Source: Ruminococcus sp.
GTDB lineage: Bacteria; Bacillota; Clostridia; Oscillospirales; Ruminococcaceae
Assembly (NCBI GenBank): GCA_018376535.1
Contig: JAHABC010000005.1
Span: 99,733 to 163,732, forward strand
Direction of reading: 5' to 3'
DNA length: 64,000 nt
Every line of letters starts with the position of its first letter. Positions within the stretch are counted from its first letter, which is position 1. Positions 43,182 to 52,414 of this stretch are shown piece after piece. The position numbers and the translations under genes are program-made. A model generated the notes under the pieces. That model searched no databases, was not told the DNA's origin, and saw only the letters and a program-made list of their open reading frames with translations.

Positions 43182-45638
43182 ATGAGAAAATTTGGTCACT
43201 TTGATGATGTCAATAAGGAGTATGTTATTACTACACCACAAACTCCATATCCATGGATTAACTATCTTGGTACTCAAGATTTCTTTTCACTAATATCCAA
43301 CACTGCAGGTGGATATCACTTCTACAAAGACGCTAGACTTAGAAGAATTACACGTTATCGTTACAACAACGTTCCTGTTGATATGGGCGGTAGATACTTC
43401 TATATAAATGATAATGGTACTATATGGTCACCATCATGGTCACCAGCTAAGACTGACTTAGATGCTTATGAGTGTCGTCATGGTATGGGTTACACTATCA
43501 TTACTGGTAAAAAGAATGACTTATCTGCAAGTATTACATTCTTTGTACCAAAGGATTATAAGGGTGAAATCCAAAAGGTTACACTAAAGAATGAAGGTTC
43601 TACTACTAAGACTTTCAAGCTATTCTCATTTATAGAATGGTGTCTATGGAATGCTCAAGATGATAGCACTAACTTCCAAAGAAACTTCAATACTGGCGAA
43701 GTAGAAGTAGAAGGTTCTACACTATTCCACAAGACTGAATATAAGGAAAGAAGAAATCACTATGCGTTCTATACAGTAAATACTGAGATTGCTGGTTTCG
43801 ATGCAGATAGAGAAAGTTTCATGGGCTTATACAATGGTTTTGAAGCTCCTCAAGCTGTTGTAGATGGAAAGTCTACTAATACTGGTGCAGATGGTTGGTC
43901 ACCAATCGCATCTCACTCTGTAGAAGTTACTCTACAAGCTGGTGAAAGCAAGGATTTAATCTTTATTTTAGGTTACGTTGAAAATCCTGTTGATGAAAAG
44001 TTCAATGCTGATGGTTCTATGAACAAGTCTAAGGCTTATGAAATGATTGAACAGTTCAACACTACTGAAAAGGTTGACAAGGCTTTTGCTGATAACAAGA
44101 AGATGTGGGACGAACTACTATCTAAGTACAACGTAAACACTCCAGATGATAAGATGAACAGAATGGTAAACATTTGGAACCAATATCAATGTATGGTTAC
44201 ATTTAATATGTCACGTTCTGCATCATACTTTGAGAGTGGTATCGGTAGAGGTATGGGCTTTAGAGATAGTAACCAAGACTTATTAGGTTTTGTACATCAA
44301 ATTCCAGATAGAGCTAGAGAAAGAATTATCGATTTAGCATCTACTCAACTAGAAGATGGTGGTTGTTATCACCAATATCAACCATTAACTAAGAAGGGTA
44401 ATAACGAAATCGGTGGCGACTTCTCCGACGACCCACTATGGATGATTTTATCTGTTGGTGCGTATATCAAGGAAACTGGTGACTACGATATCCTAAAGGA
44501 AATGGTTCCTTACGATAACGATGAAAGCAAAGCTCAAACTTTAATGCATCACTTAAAGCAGAGTTTCTATCATGTAGTAGAAAACGTTGGCCCTCACGGA
44601 CTACCTTTAGCAATGAGAGCTGACTGGAACGACTGTATCAACCTAAGTTGTTTCTCATCTGAACCAGGTGAAAGTTTCCAAACTTCAACATCACCAAAGT
44701 ATGGCGATGACAAGTATAGTAAGGTTGCTGAAAGTTTAATGGTAGCAGGTCTATTCACATATGCAGGACCATCTTACGTTGAACTTTGTAAGCACACTGG
44801 CGATGTTGCTGAGGCTGAAAAGGCTCAAGCTGAAATCGACAAGATGAAGAAGAACATCATGGAATACGGTTGGGACGGCGAATGGTTCTTACGTGCTTAT
44901 GATGACTTTGGTAAGAAGATGGGTTCTCACGAATGTGAAGAAGGTAAAATCTTTATTGAACCTCAAGGCTTTATGGTTATGTCCGAAGTTGGTAAGGAAC
45001 AAGGTGCAGATATCAAGGCTCTTGATAGCGTAGATAAGTACTTAAATAGTGAACATGGTCTAGTATTAAATAACCCTGCATTTACTAAGTACTATATTGA
45101 ATACGGTGAAATCTCCACATATCCAGCAGGATATAAGGAAAACGCTGGTATATTCTGTCACAATAACGCTTGGATTATCTGTGCTGAGGCTTATGCTGGT
45201 CGTGGCGATAAGGCTTTTGAATACTATTCAAAGATTGCTCCTGCTTACAGAGAAGCTAAGTACTCCGACCTACATAGAACTGAACCTTATGTATACGCTC
45301 AAATGATTGCAGGTAAAGATGCTAAGCGTCATGGTGAGGCTAAGAACTCATGGTTGACTGGTACTGCTGCTTGGAACTTTGTAGCTGTATCACAATACAT
45401 TCTAGGTATTTCTCCAGATTGGGACGGCTTAAAGGTTGACCCATCTATACCACACGAATGGGACGGCTTTACTGCTAGTAGACAATATCGTGGTGCAACT
45501 TATGATATCACTGTTAGCAACCCTGACCACATTTGCAAGGGTGTTAAATCCGTTACTGTAGATGGTAATGCTATTGATGGCAACGTTCTACCTACTTTCA
45601 CTGATGGTACTCATAAAGTTGAAGTAGTTATGGGCTAA
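43182..45638 (+). CDS. cellobiose phosphorylase (GH94)
   Basis: Phosphorolysis of cellobiose to glucose 1-phosphate and glucose, cytosolic, central to energy-efficient cellulose use. The 818-residue protein matches the CBP length. Visible blocks are MRKFGHFDDVNKEYVITTPQTPYPWINYLGT, SASYFESGIGRGMGFRDSNQDLLGF, the catalytic-acid region ADWNDCIN (D484) and the C-terminal GGCYHQYQP/DPSIPHEWDGF segments. Codons favour C-ending synonyms more than the neighbours do, a sign of high expression. The ATG at 43182 follows AAAGGAGAA. It is monocistronic, without a partner ABC transporter. Confidence 0.93.
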   Translation: MRKFGHFDDVNKEYVITTPQTPYPWINYLGTQDFFSLISNTAGGYHFYKDARLRRITRYRYNNVPVDMGGRYFYINDNGTIWSPSWSPAKTDLDAYECRHGMGYTIITGKKNDLSASITFFVPKDYKGEIQKVTLKNEGSTTKTFKLFSFIEWCLWNAQDDSTNFQRNFNTGEVEVEGSTLFHKTEYKERRNHYAFYTVNTEIAGFDADRESFMGLYNGFEAPQAVVDGKSTNTGADGWSPIASHSVEVTLQAGESKDLIFILGYVENPVDEKFNADGSMNKSKAYEMIEQFNTTEKVDKAFADNKKMWDELLSKYNVNTPDDKMNRMVNIWNQYQCMVTFNMSRSASYFESGIGRGMGFRDSNQDLLGFVHQIPDRARERIIDLASTQLEDGGCYHQYQPLTKKGNNEIGGDFSDDPLWMILSVGAYIKETGDYDILKEMVPYDNDESKAQTLMHHLKQSFYHVVENVGPHGLPLAMRADWNDCINLSCFSSEPGESFQTSTSPKYGDDKYSKVAESLMVAGLFTYAGPSYVELCKHTGDVAEAEKAQAEIDKMKKNIMEYGWDGEWFLRAYDDFGKKMGSHECEEGKIFIEPQGFMVMSEVGKEQGADIKALDSVDKYLNSEHGLVLNNPAFTKYYIEYGEISTYPAGYKENAGIFCHNNAWIICAEAYAGRGDKAFEYYSKIAPAYREAKYSDLHRTEPYVYAQMIAGKDAKRHGEAKNSWLTGTAAWNFVAVSQYILGISPDWDGLKVDPSIPHEWDGFTASRQYRGATYDITVSNPDHICKGVKSVTVDGNAIDGNVLPTFTDGTHKVEVVMG

Positions 45639-45666
45639 TCTATAACAATAGATGTTTTAAATATAC

Positions 45667-45699
45667 AAACTCCACTTGAGTAATCAAGTGGAGTTTTTT
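45667..45699 (+). terminator. terminator after cellobiose phosphorylase
   Basis: AAACTCCACTTG pairs with CAAGTGGAGTTT (12 bp), then TTT. Confidence 0.88.
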
Positions 45700-45708
45700 A
45701 TATACATT

Positions 45709-45931
45709 AAAAAAGAGTTCTACTAATAGTAAAACTCCTTGAACATTTTCTTTTGGCATTGAACCTATCCAAGTTTTGGTAAATGCACAACCCTTATAAA
45801 GCTCAGTCATGCACTGTTTCTTGGAACATCACACGCATCATCACTTTACAGACTGCTACGACTATTAAGTTTACGTCAATCTGATAGATAACTCTTGTTA
45901 TCTGCATAACAGCATTTTTGGTCTGTTTCTG
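45709..45931 (-). ncRNA. probable noncoding RNA, about 220 bases, class unknown
   Basis: A consensus promoter (45938-45966) and an ideal terminator (GAGTTTTAC/GTAGAACTC, then TTTTTT, at 45737-45709) enclose a stretch without coding potential. Internal pairs include AGATAAC/GTTATCT (loop AAGA) and CAGTC/GACTG enclosing ATGC/GCAT. Size and the expression unit are like 6S RNA or another abundant small RNA, but I see no class-defining sequence. On the plus strand the same DNA has no ORF. Confidence 0.6.
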
Positions 45932-45937
45932 TTATTT

Positions 45938-45966
45938 ATTATACTATATAGCATGAGAAAAATCAA
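45938..45966 (-). promoter_or_regulatory. promoter for the 45.7-45.9 kb RNA
   Basis: On the minus strand TTGATT, 17-base spacer, TATAAT. Confidence 0.7.
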
Positions 45967-46067
45967 GTTTTTTTGTAAAGATTATGTTATAGCAAATCTA
46001 ATAGATTTTATAATATAATATCCATGTAAACATACGATAAATTGTTAGTTATATTTTTGATATTCTA

Positions 46068-46096
46068 TTGACATACCTAAATTTTAAATATACAAT
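46068..46096 (+). promoter_or_regulatory. promoter for the second LRR-dockerin gene
   Basis: TTGACA, 17-base spacer, TACAAT, with a second TATAAT overlapping just downstream. Confidence 0.65.
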
Positions 46097-46133
46097 ATAA
46101 TCATAGTACGGATAAACGAAAGGAGTTTTTTAT

Positions 46134-46898
46134 ATGAATTTTAAAAAAAAGTTGGCTTTTTTGTTTGCTTTTATGTTTGCACTTCCTATGGCGTTTACTC
46201 AGCACGGTGATATTTCGGCTGAAGAACTTATAATAGGAGATAGCAACATTACAGATACTTCCGATTTTATATTCAATGAAGATACTCTTACTATAACTAA
46301 GTATATCGGTGATGACTTAGAAGTAACTATTCCAACTGAGATTAACGGCAAAAAAGTTAGAGGTATAGGCAATGAGGCATTTAATGGTAATATATATATC
46401 AAAAGAGTAATAATACCTAATACAGTGATATCTATAGAGGGTGCTATGTTCAATCTTACTGGAAACGGTGCTTTTGGCAAGTGTATAGCCTTAAAAGAAG
46501 TGGTTTTTGAAGAAGGTTCTAACATTTCGGTTATAGGTTGCAGAGCTTTTGATAGTTGTTCTAGTCTTGAAAAGATTACTATTCCTGATAGCCTTACTAC
46601 CATAGAAAAGTATGCTTTTAATAATTGTAGCACTCTAAAGAGTATGACAATTCATAAGAATGTCACATTTATTGGTGAGCAGTCTATTGGATATCAAGAT
46701 GGCAATAAAATCGATGACTTTGTAATATATGGTGAAAATAGTTCTCAAGCTGAGATTTATGCTCAAGATAATGGTTTCTACTTTAACGATATGCCAGTAA
46801 GTATCAAAGGTGATTTAACTAATGATGGCAAAGTTAATTCGGCTGACTTATTAAAGTTGAAAAAATATCTATTAGGTTTAATAGATACTTTAGATTAA
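46134..46898 (+). CDS. secreted LRR (BspA-type) protein with single dockerin-like motif
   Basis: A 254-residue exported protein: signal peptide (MNFKKKLAFLFAFMFALPMAF), a few BspA-type leucine-rich repeats (ALKEVVFEEGSN, SLEKITIPDSLTTIEKYAFNNC) and a C-terminal dockerin half (KGDLTNDGKVNSADLLKLKKYLLG). It is a short relative of the protein at 9820-11205, with the same single-repeat dockerin. The ATG follows GAAAGGAG. Probably a surface or scaffold-bound adhesion module. Confidence 0.85.
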   Translation: MNFKKKLAFLFAFMFALPMAFTQHGDISAEELIIGDSNITDTSDFIFNEDTLTITKYIGDDLEVTIPTEINGKKVRGIGNEAFNGNIYIKRVIIPNTVISIEGAMFNLTGNGAFGKCIALKEVVFEEGSNISVIGCRAFDSCSSLEKITIPDSLTTIEKYAFNNCSTLKSMTIHKNVTFIGEQSIGYQDGNKIDDFVIYGENSSQAEIYAQDNGFYFNDMPVSIKGDLTNDGKVNSADLLKLKKYLLGLIDTLD

Positions 46899-46926
46899 AT
46901 ATCTTATAATATGTAATATATCTTTT

Positions 46927-46960
46927 CCTTGATATACTTTGGTATATTAAGGTTTTTTTT
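46927..46960 (+). terminator. terminator after the LRR-dockerin gene
   Basis: CCTTGATATAC pairs with GTATATTAAGG (one G-T pair), followed by eight T residues. Confidence 0.85.
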
Positions 46961-46985
46961 ATCTAAAAAATAACTCTTTCAATAC

Positions 46986-47014
46986 TTGATAAGTAATCTA
47001 TAATATGTTATAAT
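46986..47014 (+). promoter_or_regulatory. promoter for the lipoprotein-RR-HK operon
   Basis: TTGATA, 17-base spacer, TATAAT. Confidence 0.65.
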
Positions 47015-47047
47015 TATGAATGTAGATTTTTTAAGGAGTGATTTCTT

Positions 47048-48376
47048 ACGAAACGTTTAAACTTGTTGACTATACTTGTAAGTATGGTCATGTTTCTTAG
47101 TGGCTGTAACGTTTGGACTGGTGGCGTAGATACGTTATTAAGTCCACCAAAGCTATCCAAACAGCAACAGGAAATATATCAAGCGTTGACAAACTCCATA
47201 GATACTAAAATAAGTTTAAAATATCCAAAATCGGGAGATTATCTTTCAGCATTTATAGTAGCAAACTTCGATGACGAACCTACCGAAGAAGCTATGGTGT
47301 TCTATGAAAAAACTGGTATTACTGCAGATGAAACTTCTTTAAGAATTAACGTTCTTGACCAAGAAGATGGCGTTTGGAAATCGGTATTAGATAGAAGTGC
47401 CGATGGTTCTGAGATTGAAACTGTAATAGTATCTAAGTTAGGCGAAAGTGATAAGATTAGCATAATAGTAGGTTACAGTATGCTACAAGGTGAAAAACAG
47501 TTAGATGTGTATAACTATTCAAGAAGTGATTCCGAAAGTACTTTGGAAGAAAATCTATCTGATACCTATTCCGTTATGAGCGTGGAAGATTTGGACAATG
47601 ACGGCTATAACGAACTATTTTTAGTTACTGGAAATACAGTATCATCTTATGCAGAGGCTAAAGTCCTAAAGTTGGATAGCAATGAACAGTATAATCTAAC
47701 TAGAGTGGCTATGGATTCTAACACTACTGATTACGTTCAGTGCTTATACAGTGTAGATGAAACTTCTAAAAATATATTTGTCGATAGCGTTCTTGGAACG
47801 GGTACTATTGAAACTGAAATTTTAAGTTTAAATCCTAATGACTATAGATTGAATAATGTTAGTTCTTATGAAAAAGTATTATCGGTTAGTACGGTTAGAC
47901 CATCTGGATACGTTTCTTGTGATATAGATGGCGATGGTATAGTAGAAATTCCAACTATAACCACATTCACTGGTTATGAAAATCTTCCAGATACTGAACA
48001 ACTTAAAATGACTAAATGGTTGACATATCAAAATAAATCTTTAGTGGTAAAGTACTACGGCTATTATAGCATTAATGATGCTTATTTCTTTTCACTTCCA
48101 GAACGTTGGAAAGACAACGTTACTATCAAACTAGATAATAACAGAAATGATGTCGTATTTTATGAGTATAATAAAAATCTTGATAGCAGTACTAAAGAAC
48201 TATTAAGATTGACTGTCAGCAATGAAGATAATAGCGAACTTATTCAAAAGAATGGATATCAGCTTATGCACGTTAATAATGGTAGCTATTATTTTGCTAA
48301 AATTTCCAAGAATATTAATTCTAATTTAGAGATATCTTTAGCTGAAGTTCTGTTCAATTTGAAATTTTGTTCATGA
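47048..48376 (+). CDS. lipoprotein of unknown function, apparent ACG start
   Basis: Starting at ACG 47048 gives MKRLNLLTILVSMVMFLSGC, a complete lipoprotein signal with a basic n-region and C20 in the lipobox. AGGAG lies 9 bases upstream. The first conventional start in frame, TTG 47063, removes the KR n-region and lies 24 bases from the SD; an in-frame TGA sits at 47039-47041. The rest (about 442 residues in total) has an FG-GAP-like motif (DLDNDGYNELFLVTG, DIDGDGIVEIPTI) in a beta-propeller-like extracellular domain. It precedes a two-component system and may sense for it. Confidence 0.75.
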   Translation, partial: TKRLNLLTILVSMVMFLSGCNVWTGGVDTLLSPPKLSKQQQEIYQALTNSIDTKISLKYPKSGDYLSAFIVANFDDEPTEEAMVFYEKTGITADETSLRINVLDQEDGVWKSVLDRSADGSEIETVIVSKLGESDKISIIVGYSMLQGEKQLDVYNYSRSDSESTLEENLSDTYSVMSVEDLDNDGYNELFLVTGNTVSSYAEAKVLKLDSNEQYNLTRVAMDSNTTDYVQCLYSVDETSKNIFVDSVLGTGTIETEILSLNPNDYRLNNVSSYEKVLSVSTVRPSGYVSCDIDGDGIVEIPTITTFTGYENLPDTEQLKMTKWLTYQNKSLVVKYYGYYSINDAYFFSLPERWKDNVTIKLDNNRNDVVFYEYNKNLDSSTKELLRLTVSNEDNSELIQKNGYQLMHVNNGSYYFAKISKNINSNLEISLAEVLFNLKFCS

Positions 48377-48409
48377 TGTGATGTTTCTTAAAGGAGTGTA
48401 ATTATTTAT

Positions 48410-49111
48410 ATGAAAAGAATTCTTGTGTGTGAGGACGAAGATGTTATTCGTGACTTTGTCGTTATAAATCTAAAACGTGCAGGTTACGATGTCGTAGATG
48501 TAAATTGTGGCGAAGAGGCTCTAAAAGTTTTTGAAAGCGAACATGGTAACTTTGATATCGCCCTATTAGATATCATGATGCCAGGTATTGATGGCTTTAC
48601 TGTTTGTAAGCGTCTTAGAGAGAAAAGTTCCACATTAGGTATAATTATGTTATCAGCAAAAACTCAAGAGATGGACAAGGTTAGTGGTCTTATGATTGGT
48701 GCAGATGATTATATTACTAAACCTTTTTCACCATCTGAGTTAAATGCTCGTGTAGATGCCATCTATAGACGTGTTTGCATGAGTTTTATTAAAGATGAGG
48801 TATCACCTATAATAGAAAGTGGTCCATTTAAGTTAAATCTAAAGAGTAGAACCGTAACTAAAAATGATGTCCTTATAGATTTAACTCAAGTAGAGTATCA
48901 AATTTTAGAGTACTTCATGAATAATAAAAATACTGCCCTTGATAGAACTAGTATATTAAATCATATTTGGGGCGAAACTTACTTTGGTGACGATAAAATT
49001 GTGGACGTTAATATTAGACGTATTAGAATAAAAATAGAAGATGAACCATCTAATCCGCAATATATAATAACTATATGGGGTTATGGCTATAAATGGAATG
49101 ATAAAAATTAA
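48410..49111 (+). CDS. OmpR/PhoB-family response regulator
   Basis: A 233-residue regulator: receiver domain (1-120) with the acidic pocket E9-D10-E11, phospho-acceptor D54 in LLDIMMPGIDGF and K in YITKPFSP, then a winged-helix DNA-binding domain (VDVNIRRIRIKIEDEP...IWGYGYKW). The ATG follows AAAGGAGTG. It is the partner of the kinase starting 30 bases downstream and is preceded by a lipoprotein gene. Confidence 0.94.
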   Translation: MKRILVCEDEDVIRDFVVINLKRAGYDVVDVNCGEEALKVFESEHGNFDIALLDIMMPGIDGFTVCKRLREKSSTLGIIMLSAKTQEMDKVSGLMIGADDYITKPFSPSELNARVDAIYRRVCMSFIKDEVSPIIESGPFKLNLKSRTVTKNDVLIDLTQVEYQILEYFMNNKNTALDRTSILNHIWGETYFGDDKIVDVNIRRIRIKIEDEPSNPQYIITIWGYGYKWNDKN

Positions 49112-49141
49112 TGTATATACATCTTGTTAGGAGGGATATTT

Positions 49142-50533
49142 ACGGCTAACAGAAGTATTACTGGTCGTTGGGCTAGAAACAATTTAGGTCTTGTTATCGT
49201 GATATTCTTTATTTTGGATATAGTTTTTATAATTACATTACAAAACTACTATTATAATTCGGTGCAACAGTACATGGTATCAAGATTGAACTCTGTATCT
49301 AGTATTTTAAATAGATATTCTTTAGATAGTAGTAGAAACTTATCTGCTGAAGTTAGAAATACTGTCGAAAATTTCTCCGAAAAAGATAGAATGGAACTTA
49401 TGGCAATTAATAGGAGAGGTCATATAGTAATAACATCTTCAGGATTTTCCCCTAGCACCGATACCTATATGCCAGACTATGAAACCTCTAAAGATGAGGG
49501 TACTGGATATACTATATTCACTCAAAATAGTGGCGAAAAGGTTATGGCGGTAACGTATTCCATAGAACCTCTAAATAGCGAATACGATGCCGTTAGAGCT
49601 GTAGTATCTTTAACCGAAGTAGATGCACAAATTAAATTTTTAGCTATATTAGTCACGGTTGTGTGTTTAGTCATAATCTTGATGCTTGTGTTTTCGGGAA
49701 TATACTTTGTAAGTTCCATAGTAAAACCTATTCAAGAGATAAGTTTAGCTACTGGTAAGTTCGCTAAAGGTGATTTTTCCAATAGAATCCAAAACGATAG
49801 CCAAGATGAAATTGGTGACTTATGTATTGCAATCAACCATATGGCAGATGAACTTTCTAAGGCTGACGAAATGAAGAATGAGTTTATATCCAGTGTATCG
49901 CATGAACTTCGTACGCCACTTACGGCTATAAAAGGTTGGGCTGAAACTCTATCTTTAGACCACGACCCCGAAACTATGAACAAGGGTATTAGAGTAATAG
50001 TAAATGAAACTGAAAGACTTTCGCAAATGGTTGAGGAACTTCTAGACTTCTCTAGAATGCAAAACGGCAGATTTAGTATGCAAAAAGACAGAATGGACAT
50101 ATTAGCCGAACTTGAAGATGCTATCCTTATATATGGAGAAAAAGCCAAACGTGATAATATATCTCTTAACTATAACGCTCCAGAGATGCTCCCTTTAATT
50201 AATGGTGATAAAAATCGTCTTAGACAAGTTTTCATTAACATTATCGATAATGCTATTAAGTATTCTAATTCTGGTTGTACCGTAAATGTAGAGGCATCTG
50301 AGGTAGATGGTTGTATTCAAATAGTTGTAGAAGATAACGGTTGTGGAATTAAAGCATCGGATTTACCTAGAGTAAAGACTAAATTCTTTAAAGCAAATCA
50401 TACTAGAAGGGGTTCTGGTATAGGTTTAGCAGTCGCCGATGAGATTATCACAATGCACGGAGGAACTCTTGAAGTTCAAAGTCAAGAAAACGTTGGAACG
50501 ACAGTTATAATTACGCTACCAATAGAACAATAA
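49142..50533 (+). CDS. sensor histidine kinase (PhoR/WalK-like), apparent ACG start
   Basis: About 463 residues: membrane helix near the N-terminus, extracellular sensor region, second helix, HAMP (SIVKPIQEISLATGKF), phospho-acceptor H254 in SHELRTPL, N box DNAIKYS, and G boxes (DNGCGI, GSGIGLAVADE). The SD TAGGAGGG ends 7 bases before ACG 49142, which yields (M)ANRSITGRWARNNLG. The only earlier conventional codon, TTG 49124, places the SD inside the coding frame with none upstream. It pairs with the response regulator at 48410. Confidence 0.9.
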   Translation, partial: TANRSITGRWARNNLGLVIVIFFILDIVFIITLQNYYYNSVQQYMVSRLNSVSSILNRYSLDSSRNLSAEVRNTVENFSEKDRMELMAINRRGHIVITSSGFSPSTDTYMPDYETSKDEGTGYTIFTQNSGEKVMAVTYSIEPLNSEYDAVRAVVSLTEVDAQIKFLAILVTVVCLVIILMLVFSGIYFVSSIVKPIQEISLATGKFAKGDFSNRIQNDSQDEIGDLCIAINHMADELSKADEMKNEFISSVSHELRTPLTAIKGWAETLSLDHDPETMNKGIRVIVNETERLSQMVEELLDFSRMQNGRFSMQKDRMDILAELEDAILIYGEKAKRDNISLNYNAPEMLPLINGDKNRLRQVFINIIDNAIKYSNSGCTVNVEASEVDGCIQIVVEDNGCGIKASDLPRVKTKFFKANHTRRGSGIGLAVADEIITMHGGTLEVQSQENVGTTVIITLPIEQ

Positions 50534-50554
50534 TATTATAGAAAGGATTTTTAT

Positions 50555-51496
50555 ATGTCAGAGAATAAAGAAAAACATAAATCTAAAATAGGTGGTCAAG
50601 CACTTATAGAGGGCGTTATGATGAATGGTATACATCAATCGGCTATGGCTTGTAGATTGCCCGATGGTACTATAGATTTGGAAGTCTGGAATACTAGAAA
50701 TGGCAAAGATGCTCCTTGGTATAAAAAAGTTCCGTTTGTTAGAGGAATTTTTAACTTTGTAAGTTCTTTGATATTGGGTTATAAATGTTTAATGAAATCT
50801 GCTGAAAAGCAAATGACCGATGATGATGAAGAAGAAGAACTATCTAAATTAGATATATGGTTAAATGAGCATCTAAATGAAAAGGCTATGAACGTTATAT
50901 CCATAATAGCTATGATATTTAGTCTTATATTGGCTTTGGGATTGTTTAAATACTTACCATCTTTAATTACAAAACCTCTAGCCGATAACGCTTTTATTAG
51001 AACTCTAGTAGAAGGTGTAATAAAGATTGCTATATTTGTATTCTATTTATGGGCAACGGCTCACATGAAAGATATGAAACGTACTTATGAATATCATGGA
51101 GCGGAACACAAAACCATAGCTTGTTACGAGGGTGGCGAAGAACTCACCGTGGAAAACGTAAAGAAGTATACTAGACTTCACCCACGTTGTGGTACTAGCT
51201 TTATGATATTAACTCTATTGATTAGTATATTTGTATTCTGTTTTATACCTACTGGTTTGACTACTGTTCAAAGAATACTAGTTCAAATAGTGCTATTGCC
51301 TGTTGTAATTGGAATATCTTATGAATTTATAAAACTTGCAGGTCGTTCAGATAATAAGTTGGTAAAGATTATATCTTTTCCAGGATTGCAACTACAAAAA
51401 ATTACTACCAGAGAACCAGACGATAGTCAAATTGAAGTAGCTATTGAAGCTATGAAACCTTGTATTCCTGAAGATAAATCGGAAGATATTTGGTAA
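50555..51496 (+). CDS. DUF1385 (YqhQ-type) membrane protein
   Basis: A 313-residue protein starting SKIGGQALIEGVMMNG with the DUF1385 blocks YHGAEHKTIACYEGGEELTVENVKKYTRLHPRCGTSF and four or five membrane helices. The cellular role of the family is not established. It is often next to prmC and prfA in Firmicutes, as here with prmC. The ATG follows GAAAGGAT. Confidence 0.88.
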   Translation: MSENKEKHKSKIGGQALIEGVMMNGIHQSAMACRLPDGTIDLEVWNTRNGKDAPWYKKVPFVRGIFNFVSSLILGYKCLMKSAEKQMTDDDEEEELSKLDIWLNEHLNEKAMNVISIIAMIFSLILALGLFKYLPSLITKPLADNAFIRTLVEGVIKIAIFVFYLWATAHMKDMKRTYEYHGAEHKTIACYEGGEELTVENVKKYTRLHPRCGTSFMILTLLISIFVFCFIPTGLTTVQRILVQIVLLPVVIGISYEFIKLAGRSDNKLVKIISFPGLQLQKITTREPDDSQIEVAIEAMKPCIPEDKSEDIW

Positions 51497-51502
51497 TTGC
51501 GT

Positions 51503-52351
51503 ATGTTTATTAAAAGTTTATTAGATGATATTAGAACCATCTTAAAAAATGGTGGTATAGAAAATTTTGAATTTGAATCTATATGTATTATCGAAGATGT
51601 GTTTAAGCAGAATATCTATGATATGATATCTGCTAAACTTGAGTGTTCTAGTAACGATGAGAGAGTGGCTCAATGTAACGTTATGGCTCAACGCCGTATA
51701 GATGGCTTTCCTTTGCAGTATATACTGGGTAAATGGGAGTTCTATGGGTTGCCATTCAAGGTAGGTGAAGGCGTACTTATACCTCGTCAAGATACTGAAA
51801 CTTTAGTCGACTATGTGTTGACTATATTCAATAAAGATGAAACTCTTAAAATGGTGGATTTATGCTCTGGAACTGGTTGCATACCTATATCCATTGAAAA
51901 GCATTTGAATAATGTAGAATATCATGCTATAGAACTTTCTACCATTGCGTATTCGTACTTAGTAGATAATATTGCTCTTAATAACTCTAAAGTTGTATCA
52001 CATTTAGGCGATGTCTTAGAACCATCTACAGCTAAGGAGTTCAGTGGCTTAGATGTAATTACTGCTAATCCACCTTACCTTACTGAAGACGATATGGAAA
52101 ATTTGCAAAAGGAAGTATCTTTTGAACCTAAGATATCCTTATTTGGTGGTAATGATGGTCTTAACTATTACAGAGAGATTTGCAAAATTTGGAAAAATTC
52201 TCTTAAAGTTGGTGGTATGATAGTCTTTGAAATTGGTCAAAATCAAGAGGAGGACGTATCTAAGATTATGCTAGAGAATGGCTTTTCTGATATAGCAGTT
52301 ATTCCCGACCTTTGTGGAATTAATAGAGTTATATCTGGTATTGCACTATAA
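51503..52351 (+). CDS. prmC: peptide chain release factor N5-glutamine methyltransferase PrmC
   Basis: Methylates the GGQ glutamine of release factors. The 282-residue protein has the N-terminal helical domain (RRIDGFPLQYILGKWEFYGLPF), SAM motif VDLCSGTGCIPIS and the catalytic NPPY in ITANPPYLTEDD. I start at ATG 51503, two codons after an in-frame TTG; the SD is weak, so it is probably coupled to the DUF1385 stop 7 bases upstream. prfA is not adjacent. Confidence 0.93.
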   Translation: MFIKSLLDDIRTILKNGGIENFEFESICIIEDVFKQNIYDMISAKLECSSNDERVAQCNVMAQRRIDGFPLQYILGKWEFYGLPFKVGEGVLIPRQDTETLVDYVLTIFNKDETLKMVDLCSGTGCIPISIEKHLNNVEYHAIELSTIAYSYLVDNIALNNSKVVSHLGDVLEPSTAKEFSGLDVITANPPYLTEDDMENLQKEVSFEPKISLFGGNDGLNYYREICKIWKNSLKVGGMIVFEIGQNQEEDVSKIMLENGFSDIAVIPDLCGINRVISGIAL

Positions 52352-52414
52352 TTAGTACATAGCTTGTGTTATAATTACATCAAGGAAGATTATTTGTTGT
52401 GTGGAGGTTTTTTT

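Noticed and set aside
52352..52414. LexA/SOS box at recA
   Set aside because: No GAAC-n4-GTTC palindrome upstream of the start.
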